Counted from the stretch's first letter, positions 10,740-22,739 are shown. The stretch: DNA of 64,000 bases from Bettongia penicillata ogilbyi (GCA_023548195.1 JAJHZJ010000694.1:496001-560000); one strand, 5' to 3'. The notes: generated by a model from the letters alone, not told the origin. Numbers and translations are program-made.

Positions 10740-11510
10740 GAGCATTCCAGCCTGGTTTTGTATGGAGAAACTGTGTGTTAAAAACAGAAGATAAAAAGGA
10801 ATGCATGGGTATAATTTATTTAGACTTTCTAAAGCCTCTTGATAAGGTCTCTCACAGGAGGCTATTAAGGAAAAGTAAGAAACTCAGTAACTGCGGGGGT
10901 GAAAGGTAAAGTTCTGTCATGATTAAAGGCTGCTTAACTGATAGCTAACACCATGTGGGAATAAATAACCAACTCTCAGCATGGAAAATGGAAAATAATA
11001 GGATGGCTCAGAGACTAATACTCAGTTAGCCAGTGTTGTCCTATCTTGTCTATTTTAAGTGATTTGTCAGTTGAAGACTAGAAAACAGGAAGGCAAGAGA
11101 AGGGGCTCATGACACAAAACTGTATGGTTTGTTCTGAGGCTGAAATCACATTGGGAGAAATTCTGGATGAACTAATAAAATAACGCAATTGCAGCTTAAA
11201 AGGGAATGAAGAGCAGGGGAGGGAAAATGTAAGGTAATGCAGATTGGAAGAAATAAATTTCGTCCATTGTACTTATACTTTCTGATGGACTCTGAATTAG
11301 TTACAGCTTCTTCAGAGAAAGATAGAGAAATCACAGTGGACATCTTGATGATGGCGTCTATTCAATGTGTGGCAGTTGTCAAAAAAGCAAATAAACGTTA
11401 GGCTGTATTAAAAGGAGATTGAAAAAGAACAGGCGAAGTGTTAAAATCCCACGACCTGGCTCAACCTGGTTATCTTCCCTCAGAAGGAAATACTGTAGAA
11501 CTAAGATCCT
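10740..11510 (+). mobile_element. L3/CR1 LINE, reverse-transcriptase region
   Basis: The translated string around 10,815-10,860 reads 'DFLKPLDKVSHR', matching the 'DLSKAFDTVSH' block of CR1-type reverse transcriptases. Further on, AAAGCAAATAAACGTTAGGC and TGTATTAAAAGGAGATTG match the later 'KANAILGCINRS' block. Stops and frameshifts throughout. Confidence 0.6.
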
Positions 11511-11554
11511 GAAATCGATTGAATGGCCAGCAAATTGAGGACATAGCCTGTTGA

Positions 11555-11795
11555 AGGCCTTGTGGTATAGCGGAAGGAGCAGTGGAACCAGAGACTGGGA
11601 AAACCTGGGTTCAACTCCTAACTACACTATTTACTATGTGACTGCAGGCAAGTCATTTAATCTCTCTTAGACTCAGTTTCCCCATATATAAAGATGGGGA
11701 TAATAAGAGAACCACCTACCTCATAGGATCATCATGGTTGGAGGCTGGTAAACCTTAAAGTCTTCCCAGAACGTGAATTGTTATTATTACGAAGT
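11555..11795 (+). mobile_element. CORE-SINE, nearly full length
   Basis: All parts are in order: TTGTGGTATAGCGGAAGGAG head, AAACCTGGGTTCAACTCC (B-box-like), AGGCAAGTCATTTAATCTC core, ACTCAGTTTCCCC, and ATAATAAGAGAACCACCTAC with CTCATAGGATC tail. Confidence 0.75.
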
Positions 11796-11879
11796 GCTGT
11801 GCTAGGTGCTCCAGAAAAAAATTACTGTGAGATATCCCTGCCCTCATATATCATAGTTTAGTAATTTATAGGTGCATCA

Positions 11880-12060
11880 AGTCAAGACAACGAGCATTTA
11901 TTAATCATTTACTATGATCAAGGCATGGTACTAAGCACTAGAGATAAAGGTAAGGCAAAAACAGCCATTGTTCTCAAGGGACTTGCATTCTGATAGGAGA
12001 CACAATTCAAACAACAATATACGAATAAGATATATACCAGATAACTGATGAAAGAAAATG
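11880..12060 (-). mobile_element. L2 LINE 3' end, minus strand
   Basis: GAGCATTTATTAATCATTTA, then GGTACTAAGCACTAGAG and TTGTTCTCAAGGGACTTGC read as the reverse of the L2 terminus. Confidence 0.6.
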
Positions 12061-12264
12061 GGAAAGTTAAATGAATGAGAATGACCAGAAGTGCTAGAGT
12101 AACTCAGAGGAAGGTGAACTCACTAGAGGATAATGCTCAGGGGCAGAATTTGTCTTCACACAGTAAGTGCTTAATAAATTCTTTTTGGATCAGATTAGAC
12201 CGAAAGGGACACAATTTCTCCATTTGCAAAGTGAGGTGGTTGGACAAGATTATGTCCAACTGAT

Positions 12265-12500
12265 GAGACAGAACAGTGGAGTAAGAAGCTACATTTGGTG
12301 TCGGAAGATCTGTGTTCAAATTGTGGCTGTGCTGACTTACCACCTGTGTGACCTTGGTCAGGTCACTTAACCTCTCTGGGCTTCAATTTCCATTAATATG
12401 ATAGATTTGGACTATCATGGGACCTTCAAGGTCCCTTCTAGGACTTAATCTGAGACCTTGTGCTTATGATTCCTTCTAGCTCTGGCATTCTATGGTTCTT
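12265..12500 (+). mobile_element. CORE-SINE, plus strand
   Basis: GTCGGAAGATCTGTGTTCAA, CCACCTGTGTGACCTTGG, TCACTTAACCTCTCTGGGC and a closing CTTCTAGCTCTGGCATTC with TATGG give a THER1/MIR-like order. Confidence 0.65.
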
Positions 12501-12739
12501 TGAGTGGTTGTATGGATGGGCAGAATTGCAACTGACAGAAGGAAAAAATAAATTCTAAACTGATAAAAGAATAAGTTAAGACAGAAAAGGAGGAAAATGA
12601 AAACAAAGATAAGCTTTTGGACAGTATTAAGATAGAGGTTACTTAAATGGGAAAACAAAGAAGTGTAAAAAGATATAATAAAATATGATAGAATCATAGT
12701 GTCATAAGACACCTTGGGTATTTTTGGGAGGGGAAGGGG

Positions 12740-12880
12740 ATATATTTATTTGGGGCATATTTATTTATTTATATTTAAACACATATGTACACATATGTGT
12801 GTATATTATACCTGTATGTATGTACTTATATACACATGCATACATATATAAATACATATATAAAAACATGCAAATAAGTA
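12740..12880. repeat. ATAC/TATG-rich simple repeat
   Basis: Degenerate alternation of TATGTAC, ACATATG and ATACATAT units. Confidence 0.75.
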
Positions 12881-12939
12881 TCATAAGAGAATCTGGGACA
12901 GAGTTCACTTGGTCCAAATCCTACCTGAACAAACTTACC

Positions 12940-13100
12940 CTCCCAGAGCAGCTTCAGCAGTGACATGAAACACTCTTTTAAGGCAGTATGTTGTTTTGGG
13001 TCTATTCTCACTATCAGATAATTCTTCCTTATATTAAGCTGAAATTTGCCTCCCTTTTGTCGGTCCTAGTTCTAGTCTTTGCAGGCCCAAGAAGTCTAGT
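12940..13100 (-). mobile_element. L3/CR1 3' end fragment, minus strand
   Basis: GATAATTCTTCCTTATATTA followed by AGCTGAAATTTGCCTCCC, then CCTAGTTCTAGTC, reads as the reversed end of CR1/L3. Confidence 0.45.
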
Positions 13101-13956
13101 CTTTGTAGAAGCCAGAGAGATACTCTAAGTCAGATGGAAAAGAAAAACTTAATAAAAAGGCCCATGAGACAGAAACCCATAGTGGTCCGGCAAATAGGGG
13201 AGCAAACAGGCAGTTTGTTGCCACAGCTGCAAACAGGAAGTCAATGGGAGTTACAAGGAACTGAGATTTGAAATTCAAAAGGTACAGAAGGAGTGAGACA
13301 ACTGAGCAACGTGGAATTATGATTACATTGAAGAACTCTGTTACCTTGTGCCACAGTGCAAGACCAAGGAAACATTCCATGAAATTAAGGGCAAAAAAAA
13401 AATGGAGAAGGGTTTAAAGAAGTATTTTTAACATTATACAATTAGCTTCCTTGATTGGCTGCAGCAGAATATTCTTGTCTTTACAAGTAACTTAGTAAGC
13501 TTTATTTTTAATAGAATTCCATCTTCATATAAATAACAATCCTCATCCTGCTTATGGTTAATGTTATCAATACTCACAACTTAGGACAAATGACTGAGGT
13601 CAAAAAAGAATCTTTTTTCCTCTCCTCTCTTCTCCCATTAATGAGGTTGCAGAACGTGCCAGGCAGGCTATAGGAAGGATGGATTCCTATTTCTGAAATA
13701 CTTCTTGCAGTCCTAAGGCTATCAGATTGCACAGCAGTTTCTATGTCTTTTTCCTACCTTTTGAGTAGCTTGTATTAAAATGCAGGCTCCAAATGCCTAG
13801 GCCCTGGAATATCACAAGTGCCTTGCAAAGGTGCAAGTGAACACAGGTGTACCTTGCTTCATGTAATGGTACTGTTCCTGAATAGGCATACATGAATGGA
13901 AACTTAAGTCATTCAAATAGAATAGTAAATATATGAAGGGAACTCAGTATCTATAG
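13101..13956. other. Unassigned sequence
   Basis: No gene supported. A 94-codon minus frame at 13,096-13,380 has no family motif. Confidence 0.35.
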
Positions 13957-14155
13957 CAGTTCTTAGTCAGTCCGATGTTGTGGGATCCGTTAGCAATCTG
14001 AGGACACCTGTAGACCCCTCAGAATAATGCTTTTAAATGGATAAAATAAAATATATAGGATTACAAAGGAAACTAATTATACTGAAATACCATATAGCTG
14101 TTGCGGGGGAAAAAGACTCTTTTTAAATTCATTGAGTCCTGGTTAATAACTCCTG
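13957..14155. mobile_element. Non-autonomous hAT-like fragment, reverse orientation
   Basis: This is the same family as 461-659 in the opposite orientation. It has CAGAATAATGCTTTTAAATG, GATTACAAAGGAAACTAATT and terminal CAGTTCTTAG / TAACTCCTG. The flanking 8-mers ATCTATAG and GTTTATAT agree at only five positions, so the TSD is decayed at best. Confidence 0.5.
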
Positions 14156-14194
14156 GTTTATATGTGCAAAATGAAGAAATATGACATCATGGAA

Positions 14195-14395
14195 AATTGT
14201 GCTGGAAAGTAGGGCAGAGTGGGGTTAAGTGGATAAGGGATCTAATCCTAGTTATGTCACCAGCTAACTTTCTGACATTGAGCAAATCACTTCTCTCAGG
14301 TCTCAGTTTCTTAATCTGGTAAATGGGGGGGGGTGGAACTGAATGATTTCTAAGTTCCCTTACAGTTCTAAGTTTCTATGTTTTATAATCTAATA
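14195..14395 (+). mobile_element. CORE-SINE, plus strand
   Basis: AAATCACTTCTCTCAGGTCTC with CAGTTTCTTAATCTGGTAAA and a closing TTCCCTTACAGTTCTAAG give the SINE order. Confidence 0.6.
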
Positions 14396-14404
14396 CTGGG
14401 ATGA

Positions 14405-14580
14405 TAAAGATGATGATGGTGATGATGATGATAGCTGATAGCCGACATTTATCTAACATTTGAAATGTTATGTAAGTGATTATATGCCTTGTTATATTCA
14501 ATTCTCACAACAAACCTGAGAGGTGGGTGCTTTTTTGGTAATAGCAAGCACCCCTTCACTTACCTCTTTTTTAAAATGGA
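14405..14580 (-). mobile_element. CORE-SINE, minus strand, with GAT run
   Basis: A short GATGAT run leads into GCCGACATTTATCTAACATT, CTCACAACAAACCTGAGAGG and GTGGGTGC, the reverse of the SINE 3' half. Confidence 0.55.
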
Positions 14581-16955
14581 GTACGGGAGTGAGTCCTCTT
14601 GGAAAATCTGATCCTCACTATATAAAAGTCCCACAAATCTGTTAACTAGATGTTGCACCCAGTCTTCAATGACAAATGACAGAAGGTTTGGGCATCTTCT
14701 CTAAAATTCATTGTCCGCTGTGTCATCCCACCCACAGCAATGAAATTCTTATCTATTTATGTCCTGTTCCCTATTAATCACTAAACATTGCTACTTAGCT
14801 CCCTTCTCTGAGATCAAACATCATTTCTGAAAGCAGAATAAATATGGTTCTATTTGTACCATCTTAAAAACCATGTTCTAAATTTACCAAATTGAATATG
14901 TAATAGATATAGGCAAACTGGGTGAGTGAAAAATGGGGGAACATGGGATTCAATGTCAATTATGGTAATACACTTTGTCTTTTTTCCTCCTTTCCTCTCA
15001 AAGAAATGAATTGAGGATAGGGGCTTCCGTTTGCCTCTCAATTAAGAATACTTTTGTGTGCTTTGAAATTAATTTCTAGGAGCTTTTATCTAAGAAAAAA
15101 AGCTCTTAAAAATGTGTAGAAAACTATAGCATAAGATAGCTCCTCTGTATGCCAGCATGCACACAAAGAAACCCAAAACTTCCTGAGTTAATCCAAAGTG
15201 AATATATACAGCCCAGTAATAAACTTCTGAATACCAATATTTATTATTCTGACAGAAATCGAACTAGGGCAAGCAAGGTCAGTGTCACCATAATGATCTC
15301 CAGGAAGGGGTCCCCAAATATTCATCTAAAACTATAATGATAGTCTGGTTTTTCCCCCAGAAAACAACCTTGCGAGATCACCAGATTGCCCCTCCTCACT
15401 CTCTCTCATATTTTCTAGCCTCATAATGAATAGCACGACCATATAAAGGTTGATTCCACAATAGCTTAGCAAGCTCTGAGGAAAAAGAAATTCCTCTAGT
15501 AAATCATCGTGTAATGCTTTCAAACAGGGAAGTGCTTAGAACTAAATTTGCTGGAGTCAATTCCTCTTGTCCTGAAAAAGACAATACATCCAGGATCAAA
15601 TAAGTGACTCGAATAGAAGCAAAGGAAACCAAGGTTACAGAACCCAAAGCTTTCTAAAGTAGGTGACTTCGGTCCTTGGAAGGCTTTGAAAAATAAAAAT
15701 TCATGTGACGGGACTGATGATCCAAGGTGCTTGAGACCTTGTGCCCCAGTAAAATGCATAATCCTGGGATGACGAAGCTGGCGATTCTTCAACCACTTGA
15801 CTCATTTCCTTACTAAATATAACTGAAGCCAGGTTTTCTGCAATGAGCAACTGTATTATTTTCTCCTAAGTGGGAGTCTGAAACTAATGTCTGTAGATAA
15901 AAGAAACTGTGGCAAAGGAGGATGATACAAACATTTCCCTAAGCTTAATTTCTCAGCCACAGAACCCCATTGCATAACCATCCAAAGAAGGCAGGGAAAA
16001 GCCAATAGAGATGTTTGCAAGCAAATCAGGAAATGTTTGTCTGAAGCCAGAGAATATGAACATCACAATTTACTTGCTACATGTAACTTGACTGAAATGA
16101 TTTAGTTGTAATGTATGATGATGGACATTGGTTTGAATTGTTCACTTCGGCAAAGGGCACTGCCAAAGAGACCAGTATTTCAACTGACTGTGATTTCTTT
16201 CCAATTCAAATGGAAAGAGACTTGAAAACAGACAACAACCCAGCAGGAAGCCTATTAGAATTCTTTGTAACTACTGCACTGGAGAAGAGAAACTCTGGAC
16301 TTGTGTCAGTGAGAGAAAATCACCATCCTCTGTCCAAGGTGCTCAAATCAGAAATCCCTTTGGCAAGATTGGATTCTTTTTTCTTCTTCTTCCTCTACAA
16401 TAGATGACAGATTAATGGGAATGCTAAACTGATGGAGATGTCGACCATTTGGGGGAGCGATGCTGCCCTAGACTTGCACTGAATTATTCCAATGCACGGA
16501 ATTAATTTTCCCATAGGTTTAAAAATCATAGGATTAATCTCATCCATTGTGTTAGTTTTAAAGAAAGGAACTTGCTGATTATATTCCCTTTTTTAACCTA
16601 CTTATTAAATGTGAAAATGGTTTGGAAACTGGGAATTTTCAAGGTAGCTCTACAAGTATGAGCCAGAGTGAAGTTTGAGCTATAGCTTTGCTATAAGAAG
16701 GTATAAGGAATAATCAAAACATTGCTTCCCTCTTGACAATTCTGATGGCCAATCTGATAACACTTCAGATAATTTCTTCCTGAGATATTCTAGTGTATGT
16801 AATTTTTAGCTTCATGTATTGAAGAAGAGGGGAAAAATATCCCTGGGTTTTGTGTCAACAGCAAATATAGATGTGACCTTTTTTTCTTTAGATATAAAAA
16901 CATAAAATCTTGAAAACATATATCATTATCAAACAATATTTGATAAAAAGAGTTC
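14581..16955. other. 2.4 kb without a recognised repeat
   Basis: This is one of the longest stretches in the window where no transposon family was recognised. A 98-codon plus frame at 16,111-16,407 starts at an ATG but ends in a run of Phe encoded by TTC/TTT repeats. It has no known domain, so it is not called as a gene. Confidence 0.4.
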
Positions 16956-16959
16956 TATA

Positions 16960-17130
16960 TTTAGGCCCAGTGGACCTGAGTTCAAATGCTAGCTCTGTCA
17001 TTGGGTAACTTTGGGCAAGTTGCTTAACTTCTCTGGGATTGGTCATCCTCATCTTTAAAAAGACACAGGTTGAACTATATAATCTCTAAGATCTCTTTTA
17101 ACATGAAGTCTATGATTCTATGATTTTCTG
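16960..17130 (+). mobile_element. CORE-SINE, plus strand
   Basis: CCTGAGTTCAAATGCTAGC, TTTGGGCAAGTTGCTTAAC and a closing GTCTATGATTCTATGAT are in SINE order. Confidence 0.65.
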
Positions 17131-17149
17131 AATATCCATTTTGAGATGG

Positions 17150-17345
17150 AATTGTGGCTCATAAGAGGGAATATGGTAAGTAGTTAGAGGATTAGGCCAG
17201 GGTTCAAGAAGACTTAGGCTCAAATTCTACCTTTAATACAAACTATCTATATGACCATGGACAAATCATTTATCCTCTCAGTACCCCAGGCAATCCTCTA
17301 ATAATATAGATTACAGATGAGAAAATGAAAGTCTTTGAAGAAGGG
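17150..17345 (+). mobile_element. Second SINE in tandem, plus strand
   Basis: AAGACTTAGGCTCAAATTC, CTATATGACCATGGACAAATC and CCCCAGGCAATCCTCTAATA follow the order of a second marsupial SINE type, also seen at 40.9 kb. It lies 20 bp after another SINE. Confidence 0.5.
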
Positions 17346-17479
17346 AGAGACTATGGGTTAGGAATGTCACATGCATGTACTTTCTGACATGGGGTGATAT
17401 GTTTGCTAGATTGCTTTTTTCTTCTTTGTTTTTTATTCTTTGATATAGATAATGGTTTGTAAGTCAAGGTAATTTGAAG

Positions 17480-17830
17480 ATATTTTCTGCCCCTTAATAG
17501 GACAATGTGACCTGCTTTGAGCTTTGGCTCAGCTCACAGCTTAAGTCATATAGAGTTAATGGTGGAAGGAGCCTGCTGAATATGTGGAGCAGGAAGGGTA
17601 CAGCAGGAGGAAAGAGTGAGGTAGAGCCGAGAGGGAGTAGACCAGAGCAGAGCAGAGCAGCTAGCATGAATGAGAGAGGGAGTGAGAGAAGGAGCTTGTT
17701 TGTGGAGATGCCTGAGGGAGGGAAGGCTTGGGGGTGGTGGTCCTCTCTCTCTTGGTAATGTGTACAAACTTCCCTGTTACCATGGTAGACTTGACTTTCT
17801 GGTATATGAATAAATATTGTGATTTCTCAT
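17480..17830 (+). mobile_element. Possible LTR remnant
   Basis: The purine-rich stretch 17,570-17,730 (with GAGCAGAGCAGAGCAGC) is followed by GGTATATGAATAAATATTG TGATTTC, a spacing like the U3-R polyadenylation region of a retroviral LTR. No TG...CA ends, TSD, primer-binding site or internal genes were found. This is a weak call; it could be unrelated unique sequence. Confidence 0.25.
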
Positions 17831-18925
17831 CTTTGAGTAAGAAAATTTATATTTTGCAAATTCACCCTGGAAATATGCATGCATATCTATAGTGACTGCT
17901 GTGGGCATCACATTCGTGTTACATGATTCTCTTGGTAGAGGAGGAAGAAGGATATTACTGAGAATGAAGGTGATATAAAGACAAAACATATCAATAGCAA
18001 GTTTAATTTTTTGAAGATTATAGGCTTTGAATATATTGCTATTTTGCCCTCATGGAGGAAGTTACCATGTTGACTAAATCACAGGTCAAGAAACTTGCTC
18101 TTCCCCATCCACCAAAAAAAAATAGAAAAGTATATATCACATAGAGGTGTTAAATAAGGTTTGGTTCCTTAAGAGTCATTTAATTATTACCATTAGGATG
18201 GTAAGATTCATCTCATACTATTTGAGAAATAAATGACCATCCCAGTTCATAGAAGAAAACTAGAAAGAGGTCATAATTTCTACATATCCTGCAGTCAGAT
18301 GTGAGAAAAGGAGAGAAAAAGGGGAGGTTTTTCCAGTCTAAGGGTCTATATATCTAAACATATCTAAGAATAAATTTTAGGAAGCCCCTGACATTGAAGG
18401 TAATAAATAAAAATGATCATCAAAGTGAGCACAAATCAGAGCATTAAAGCCAAGATCTACCAATATATGATTTTGGTAAACAGAATAATTTGGGCTTTTG
18501 GATAGCCTGGAAAGTCTGTCATGATTATAATGTCTTCATCCACAGACCTTAATTTCTTCTGTCACAAAGAATATTATTAACTTCAGTCTCATTTGATTGC
18601 AGGGGTTGTCAGTTCTTATTAACTAAAGAAAGAGGCAATAGAAGATGGGCTCTATGTTTTTAACCCCTCTCTGGTCAGTGTCGGGATTGATCAAACCAAA
18701 TAGTTTCCTGAACATGATTAAATGCTGTTAGAAGGCACCAGCTGTAGCAAGGATCACCAAGAAGTTTATTTACCAAAACATCTTCCTTACAAAATCTCTT
18801 TTCTTTTTGAGAGTTGGATGGTATGAAGGGGCTGGGGGGTCATACTTAGTTTTTCATTTAAGTTTCAATGATCTTTTTTCCTTACACATCCCAATCCTAT
18901 AAGAAGTTATTCTCTCACAACCACA
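17831..18925. other. Unassigned sequence
   Basis: Nothing recognisable apart from short A/T-rich patches. Confidence 0.35.
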
Positions 18926-18929
18926 CAGT

Positions 18930-19138
18930 CATGGATGGAGTTTATTTTAAACGACAGTATATATGAAAATGTTTTATGTGATTGCACATATATATATGAC
19001 CCATGTTAGATTGCTTACCACCTTAGGGGAGGGGGCAAGGAAGCTAGGGAGGGACAGAATTTGAAAATCAAAAAAAAAAATTAAATGTCAAAAAAATTGT
19101 TTTAACATGTAATTGGGGAAAAATAAAATATTAAAGAG
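18930..19138 (+). mobile_element. L1 3' UTR and tail
   Basis: TTGCTTACCACCTTAGGGGA with a G-rich AGGGAGGGACAG block, then AACATGTAATTGGGGAAAAA and TAAAATATTAAAG, resembles the 3' UTR end of an old marsupial L1. No ORF2 is present. Confidence 0.5.
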
Positions 19139-19979
19139 TGACGTGTGCATATCTGTGTGCTCACAGATGGGTATATACCCACACAGATTATATGCGCACA
19201 ATCTCCTTTATGGTTAATGATGGAGAAATGACCATCATACTTGTGTTTCTCACTTGGAGAATTCACATGGGTGCTAGATGTTTATACATAGTTTCTCCTG
19301 GTCCTGAACACAAACCTGTATCAGCGAACAACAGTGCTTCTATAGGACTGCACCAATTCCATTGAACTCTTAAGTAGTTCAAACAGGGTGCCTGGGGTCA
19401 GCTCCAAGGCTTAGCAGGCACTGCTGACCTTAACAGCCCTGCCAATGGTTTATGTTGGGGAGCAATCTTAAGATTGCCTAAGATAAGGATGCTATTACAT
19501 GTTGATAAATGTGGAAAGAAGCAGTGTGGGAATCCTTTGTCTGGTGTGACCTGAGGTTAGAATGCTGGGATTAGTGCTGATTGGGGATAAATGGCAGCCA
19601 GTGACTTATTTGTTCAAGTGAAACCAGCAAGTTCAATAATAACCCCCTCCCTCTCTCCCAACACTAGGACCAAAACTAGCTTCTAAACTTTTTTCTTTCC
19701 CTGAAACTTTAGGAAACCTTGAAATTCCACTGTCTTAAACAATAAAGCCCTCATAGTCTATTGGAAGTGAGGAATGCCTTACCTCTTTTCTCATTCCCTC
19801 TCACTCCTCAGTCCTTCAGATATATAGCCCATATTCAGCAGGGACCTATAGACATCAAGTGCTCATTAAATGTTGATGTAAAAAAGCTCTCAGATACAGT
19901 TTTTGAAAACAGACGAATTAGAGGGTGTTTGCTCTTAAAACCAAAGAACTTGACAAGTGTCAGATTCTTAACATAACAC
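19139..19979. other. Unassigned sequence
   Basis: No gene or repeat was recognised. Frames are 75 codons or shorter. Confidence 0.35.
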
Positions 19980-21020
19980 CAAAAAGGAAAGACTAAAGAT
20001 TTCAAGGCTGAATCTGAAGGTTATATTAAACCAATAGATGAAGGTGATATTTACAAGTAGCTGGGTATCTCTTTAAGCAAGATACATTGGGTATAAAGAT
20101 ATCAAAGAAAAGGCAGTGGCTGAATACATTAAGAGACTTACTGGCATCCTTAAATCAAAGCTGAACGGAAACAATACATTTAAAGCAATTAACATCCCTA
20201 TGAGTATGAGTCTGAACATACACTTAACATAATATATCATAACATATTTGGAAAGTATCTTAACCAAAAACCCCTGCATTAACAGCAAAACACTGGTCTT
20301 ATCACTCTAAGGCAGCTATAAAAAACACTTGCTTGCCAGAAAGGAAGATGATAGATGGTCTCAAAATACATGATAAACAGATCAAAAAACTGCAGAGATA
20401 CTTTTGGAACAAGTAAACATCAGTTCATTATCAATAGAAAAGACTGATAACTGATCTATACCATTGGATTTGTCCAGTTCAAATCCCAGTCTGGATAGAG
20501 CTGATGAAATAGCTGAGTCATGTAGACTTGTTTGTGGAAGCGGAGGAGTTCATGACGCCAATTCAGGACCATGGCACTGTCATCAGAAATTACTGAGGGG
20601 CTATTCCTAAGCACCCAGACTTAATAATAAAGGTAGATTACGCAAGGAAATAAGAGGAACTGTGTAACACATCCCTGCTAACTATCAAAAGTTAGCACCT
20701 TCTGAATACCAAGCAAGACATGACCTTCACATCAGCAATTTGCTTTCTTTCATGGTAACCGAAAACAAACTTCAGAATACAAATACAGACAACAACACAT
20801 CTTTGAAGACTACTTATAAACTCTCCAGGAATCAGACCAGTATCACAGACCAAACAGTTGTTCTCAACTAGCCAGATATAGCACAGATCCCTAAAAACTT
20901 AAGAGTAATGCTTTTAATAGATGTTGCCATATATAATACTCAATCTTCAAGGTACACAAAGTGAAATACTTTCAAAATATAGAGACATATCAGAGACCTA
21001 TCATAGAGAAATAGGATGAA
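19980..21020 (+). mobile_element. Decayed non-LTR retrotransposon, Dong/R4-like
   Basis: Protein traces on the plus strand follow the C-terminal half of Dong/R4-type elements in order. Near 20,030 a 'DEGDIYK*LGI' string corresponds to the YKYLGI block after the reverse transcriptase. At 20,080-20,200 'KAVAEYIKRLTGILKSKLNG' runs into 'NNTFKAINI'. Near 20,715 'YQARHD' occurs. At 20,845-20,930 'DQTVVLN*PDIA' is followed by 'VMLLIDVAIYN', which fits the PD...D core of the restriction-like endonuclease. Stops and frameshifts show it is a long-dead copy. The clade call is from remembered motifs and is the main uncertainty. The alternative is another endonuclease-bearing non-LTR clade. Confidence 0.5.
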
Positions 21021-21254
21021 GTATGTACCACCCCTATAAGCCACTGGAATGGTACTAAGGATACTCCCAGTGTATTAAGGATACTCCTGACAAAGAATGA
21101 CTTTACATCCTAATACTTTCACTCAGTTAGAGAAAACAGCTATTTCATTGCCTTGTTAATAGTCCACACTCTAAATATAAACAGAATAATAGCAGGATAG
21201 AGATTTATTCACAGGATTATTTCCATCTAAATCCCTTTGAAAAATAAGAGAATC

Positions 21255-21430
21255 CAATGATAATATTATTGTTAATAATAATATAATTCACATTTTATGG
21301 CATTCTAGAGTCTACAAAAGGTTTTCCTCATAACAGCTCTGCAAGGTAAGCAGTGCAAAGCTGTTTTCTCAATTTCAACTATTGAGGAAAATGAAACTCA
21401 GAAGGGTTAATTGGCTATGCCTCTAGTCAC
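21255..21430 (-). mobile_element. CORE-SINE, minus strand
   Basis: AATAATATAATTCACATTTTATGG-type start, TCCTCATAACAGCTCTGCAA and GAGGAAAATGAAACTCAGAAG read as the reverse of a SINE 3' half. Confidence 0.5.
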
Positions 21431-22015
21431 ATGGATAGTAACCACTGGAAAAGAAGCAACTTCAAGGGCATTCTCAGGTGTATGCTAATCATCCAAGTCA
21501 TCAGAAGCAACTCCTGTAGTGAGGATACCCAAGAGAGGTCATGCTCCAAGCCTGCTCATGCAATCTACAAAATGTCCAGTGGAAACTCCTCAGAAGTTCA
21601 TTTTCTTTCCTCTTCTTCCTCTTTCCCTGCCTCCAAAAAAAATTCTTTCAAGATATACATAGATAAGACCAGTTTCCTGTGATTCATATTCATATATTCA
21701 TATTTAATTCAGGCAGACTTGTAATAAACAATAAATAAATAATAAAGGAATGGGAGTGCAGTACCATCCAGAATAGAAGCTACATGGAGTGCCAGATCCA
21801 GTACCAATGTCATTTATTAAGAGAACACCTTAAAGTCTTCTGTCTCAACTGAATAAAGGACTCATTTTAGCAATCACAGGTACCCAAACTATTCTAATAT
21901 GACATCCAACATGATTAACTACAGCCACTGCTAATTAGGTTGTGTTAATAGACCCCAAATGCAAGATCTAGATTGTGTGTGAGCTAACAGTCCTTCTGGC
22001 AAAATCGACAAACCA
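21431..22015. other. Unassigned sequence
   Basis: An 83-codon frame at 21,431-21,682 has no family signal. No repeat was recognised. Confidence 0.35.
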
Positions 22016-22179
22016 CATAAGATGTGTGGTGTTCAGTACCACAGTTTAGAAGGGGCAATGACAAACTGGAGTGCATAAAAGTAAGGGAACTTGAAATCAT
22101 GTTATATAAAAAAGGTTAAATGAAGGAACTGGAGATGCATAGCCTGAGGGCAGCTCTCCTGCATCTAAATATTTACAGG

Positions 22180-22396
22180 GCTGATGCATGGAAAGACACT
22201 CAAATTGGGAGTCAGAAGATTTGAGTTTTCATCCTAGAGTGGACACTTTTGGAGCAGTTTCTCAAAGGGCAATTCACTAAACTTTTCAGAGTCAGTTTCA
22301 TCTTCTGAAAAGTGGTAATAATATTTATGCTTCCAACCTCACAAAGCTGTGAGGATAAGTGCTTTGCAAAGTATCAAGTACAAGATAAATGTCAAC
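22180..22396 (+). mobile_element. CORE-SINE inside L3
   Basis: AATTGGGAGTCAGAAGATTTG, GCAATTCACTAAACTTTTC, CTTCCAACCTCACAAAGC and AAGTGCTTTGCAAAG are in MIR order. The SINE tail grades into a GAT repeat. Confidence 0.6.
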
Positions 22397-22455
22397 TGTG
22401 ATGATAATGATGATAAAGATGATGATGATGATGACAATGGTGATGATGATGATGT
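22397..22455. repeat. (GAT)n repeat
   Basis: Imperfect GATGATAATGAT units at the SINE tail. Confidence 0.85.
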
Positions 22456-22739
22456 TAAAAAAAAATTCTGTTTGATTATAAAGGAGAGAACTAGGATAGA
22501 AACTGGAGAAAGATAAAAATCTAAGGCTTCTTAACAGTCATTAAAATGGAATGGATTACCTCATAACGTACTGAATTTTCCATCAGTGGATGTATATGAA
22601 CAGGGACTAGATGATCCTTGTCATGGATACTATAGAAAGAATTGATCCATGGGAGTGAGGGGGGCACAGAGGAGACAGAGAATTAGATGAGGTGACCTCT
22701 AAAATTCGACTCTAGACTTTTGATTCACACACAATTGCT

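Larger units (their letters stand above)
22020..22720 (+). mobile_element. L3/CR1 LINE 3' region, interrupted by a SINE
   Basis: Before the interruption the order is ACAAACTGGAGTGCATAAAA, AATGAAGGAACTGGAGATGC and GCATAGCCTGAG. After it the order is ATGGAATGGATTACCTCATA, GACTAGATGATCCTTG and a GACCTCTAAAATTCGACTC end. This is the CR1/L3 order of late ORF2 and 3' end. A SINE with a GAT repeat sits between. Confidence 0.6.

Noticed and set aside
16111..16407. 98-codon frame as a conserved exon
   Set aside because: It ends in a simple TTC repeat and matches no known protein; left as unassigned.
17480..17830. A full endogenous retrovirus
   Set aside because: No gag, pol or env traces, primer-binding site or paired LTR were seen; at most a solo LTR-like remnant.
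22397..22455. CRISPR-like array
   Set aside because: The GAT units are contiguous, without spacers; the genome is vertebrate.
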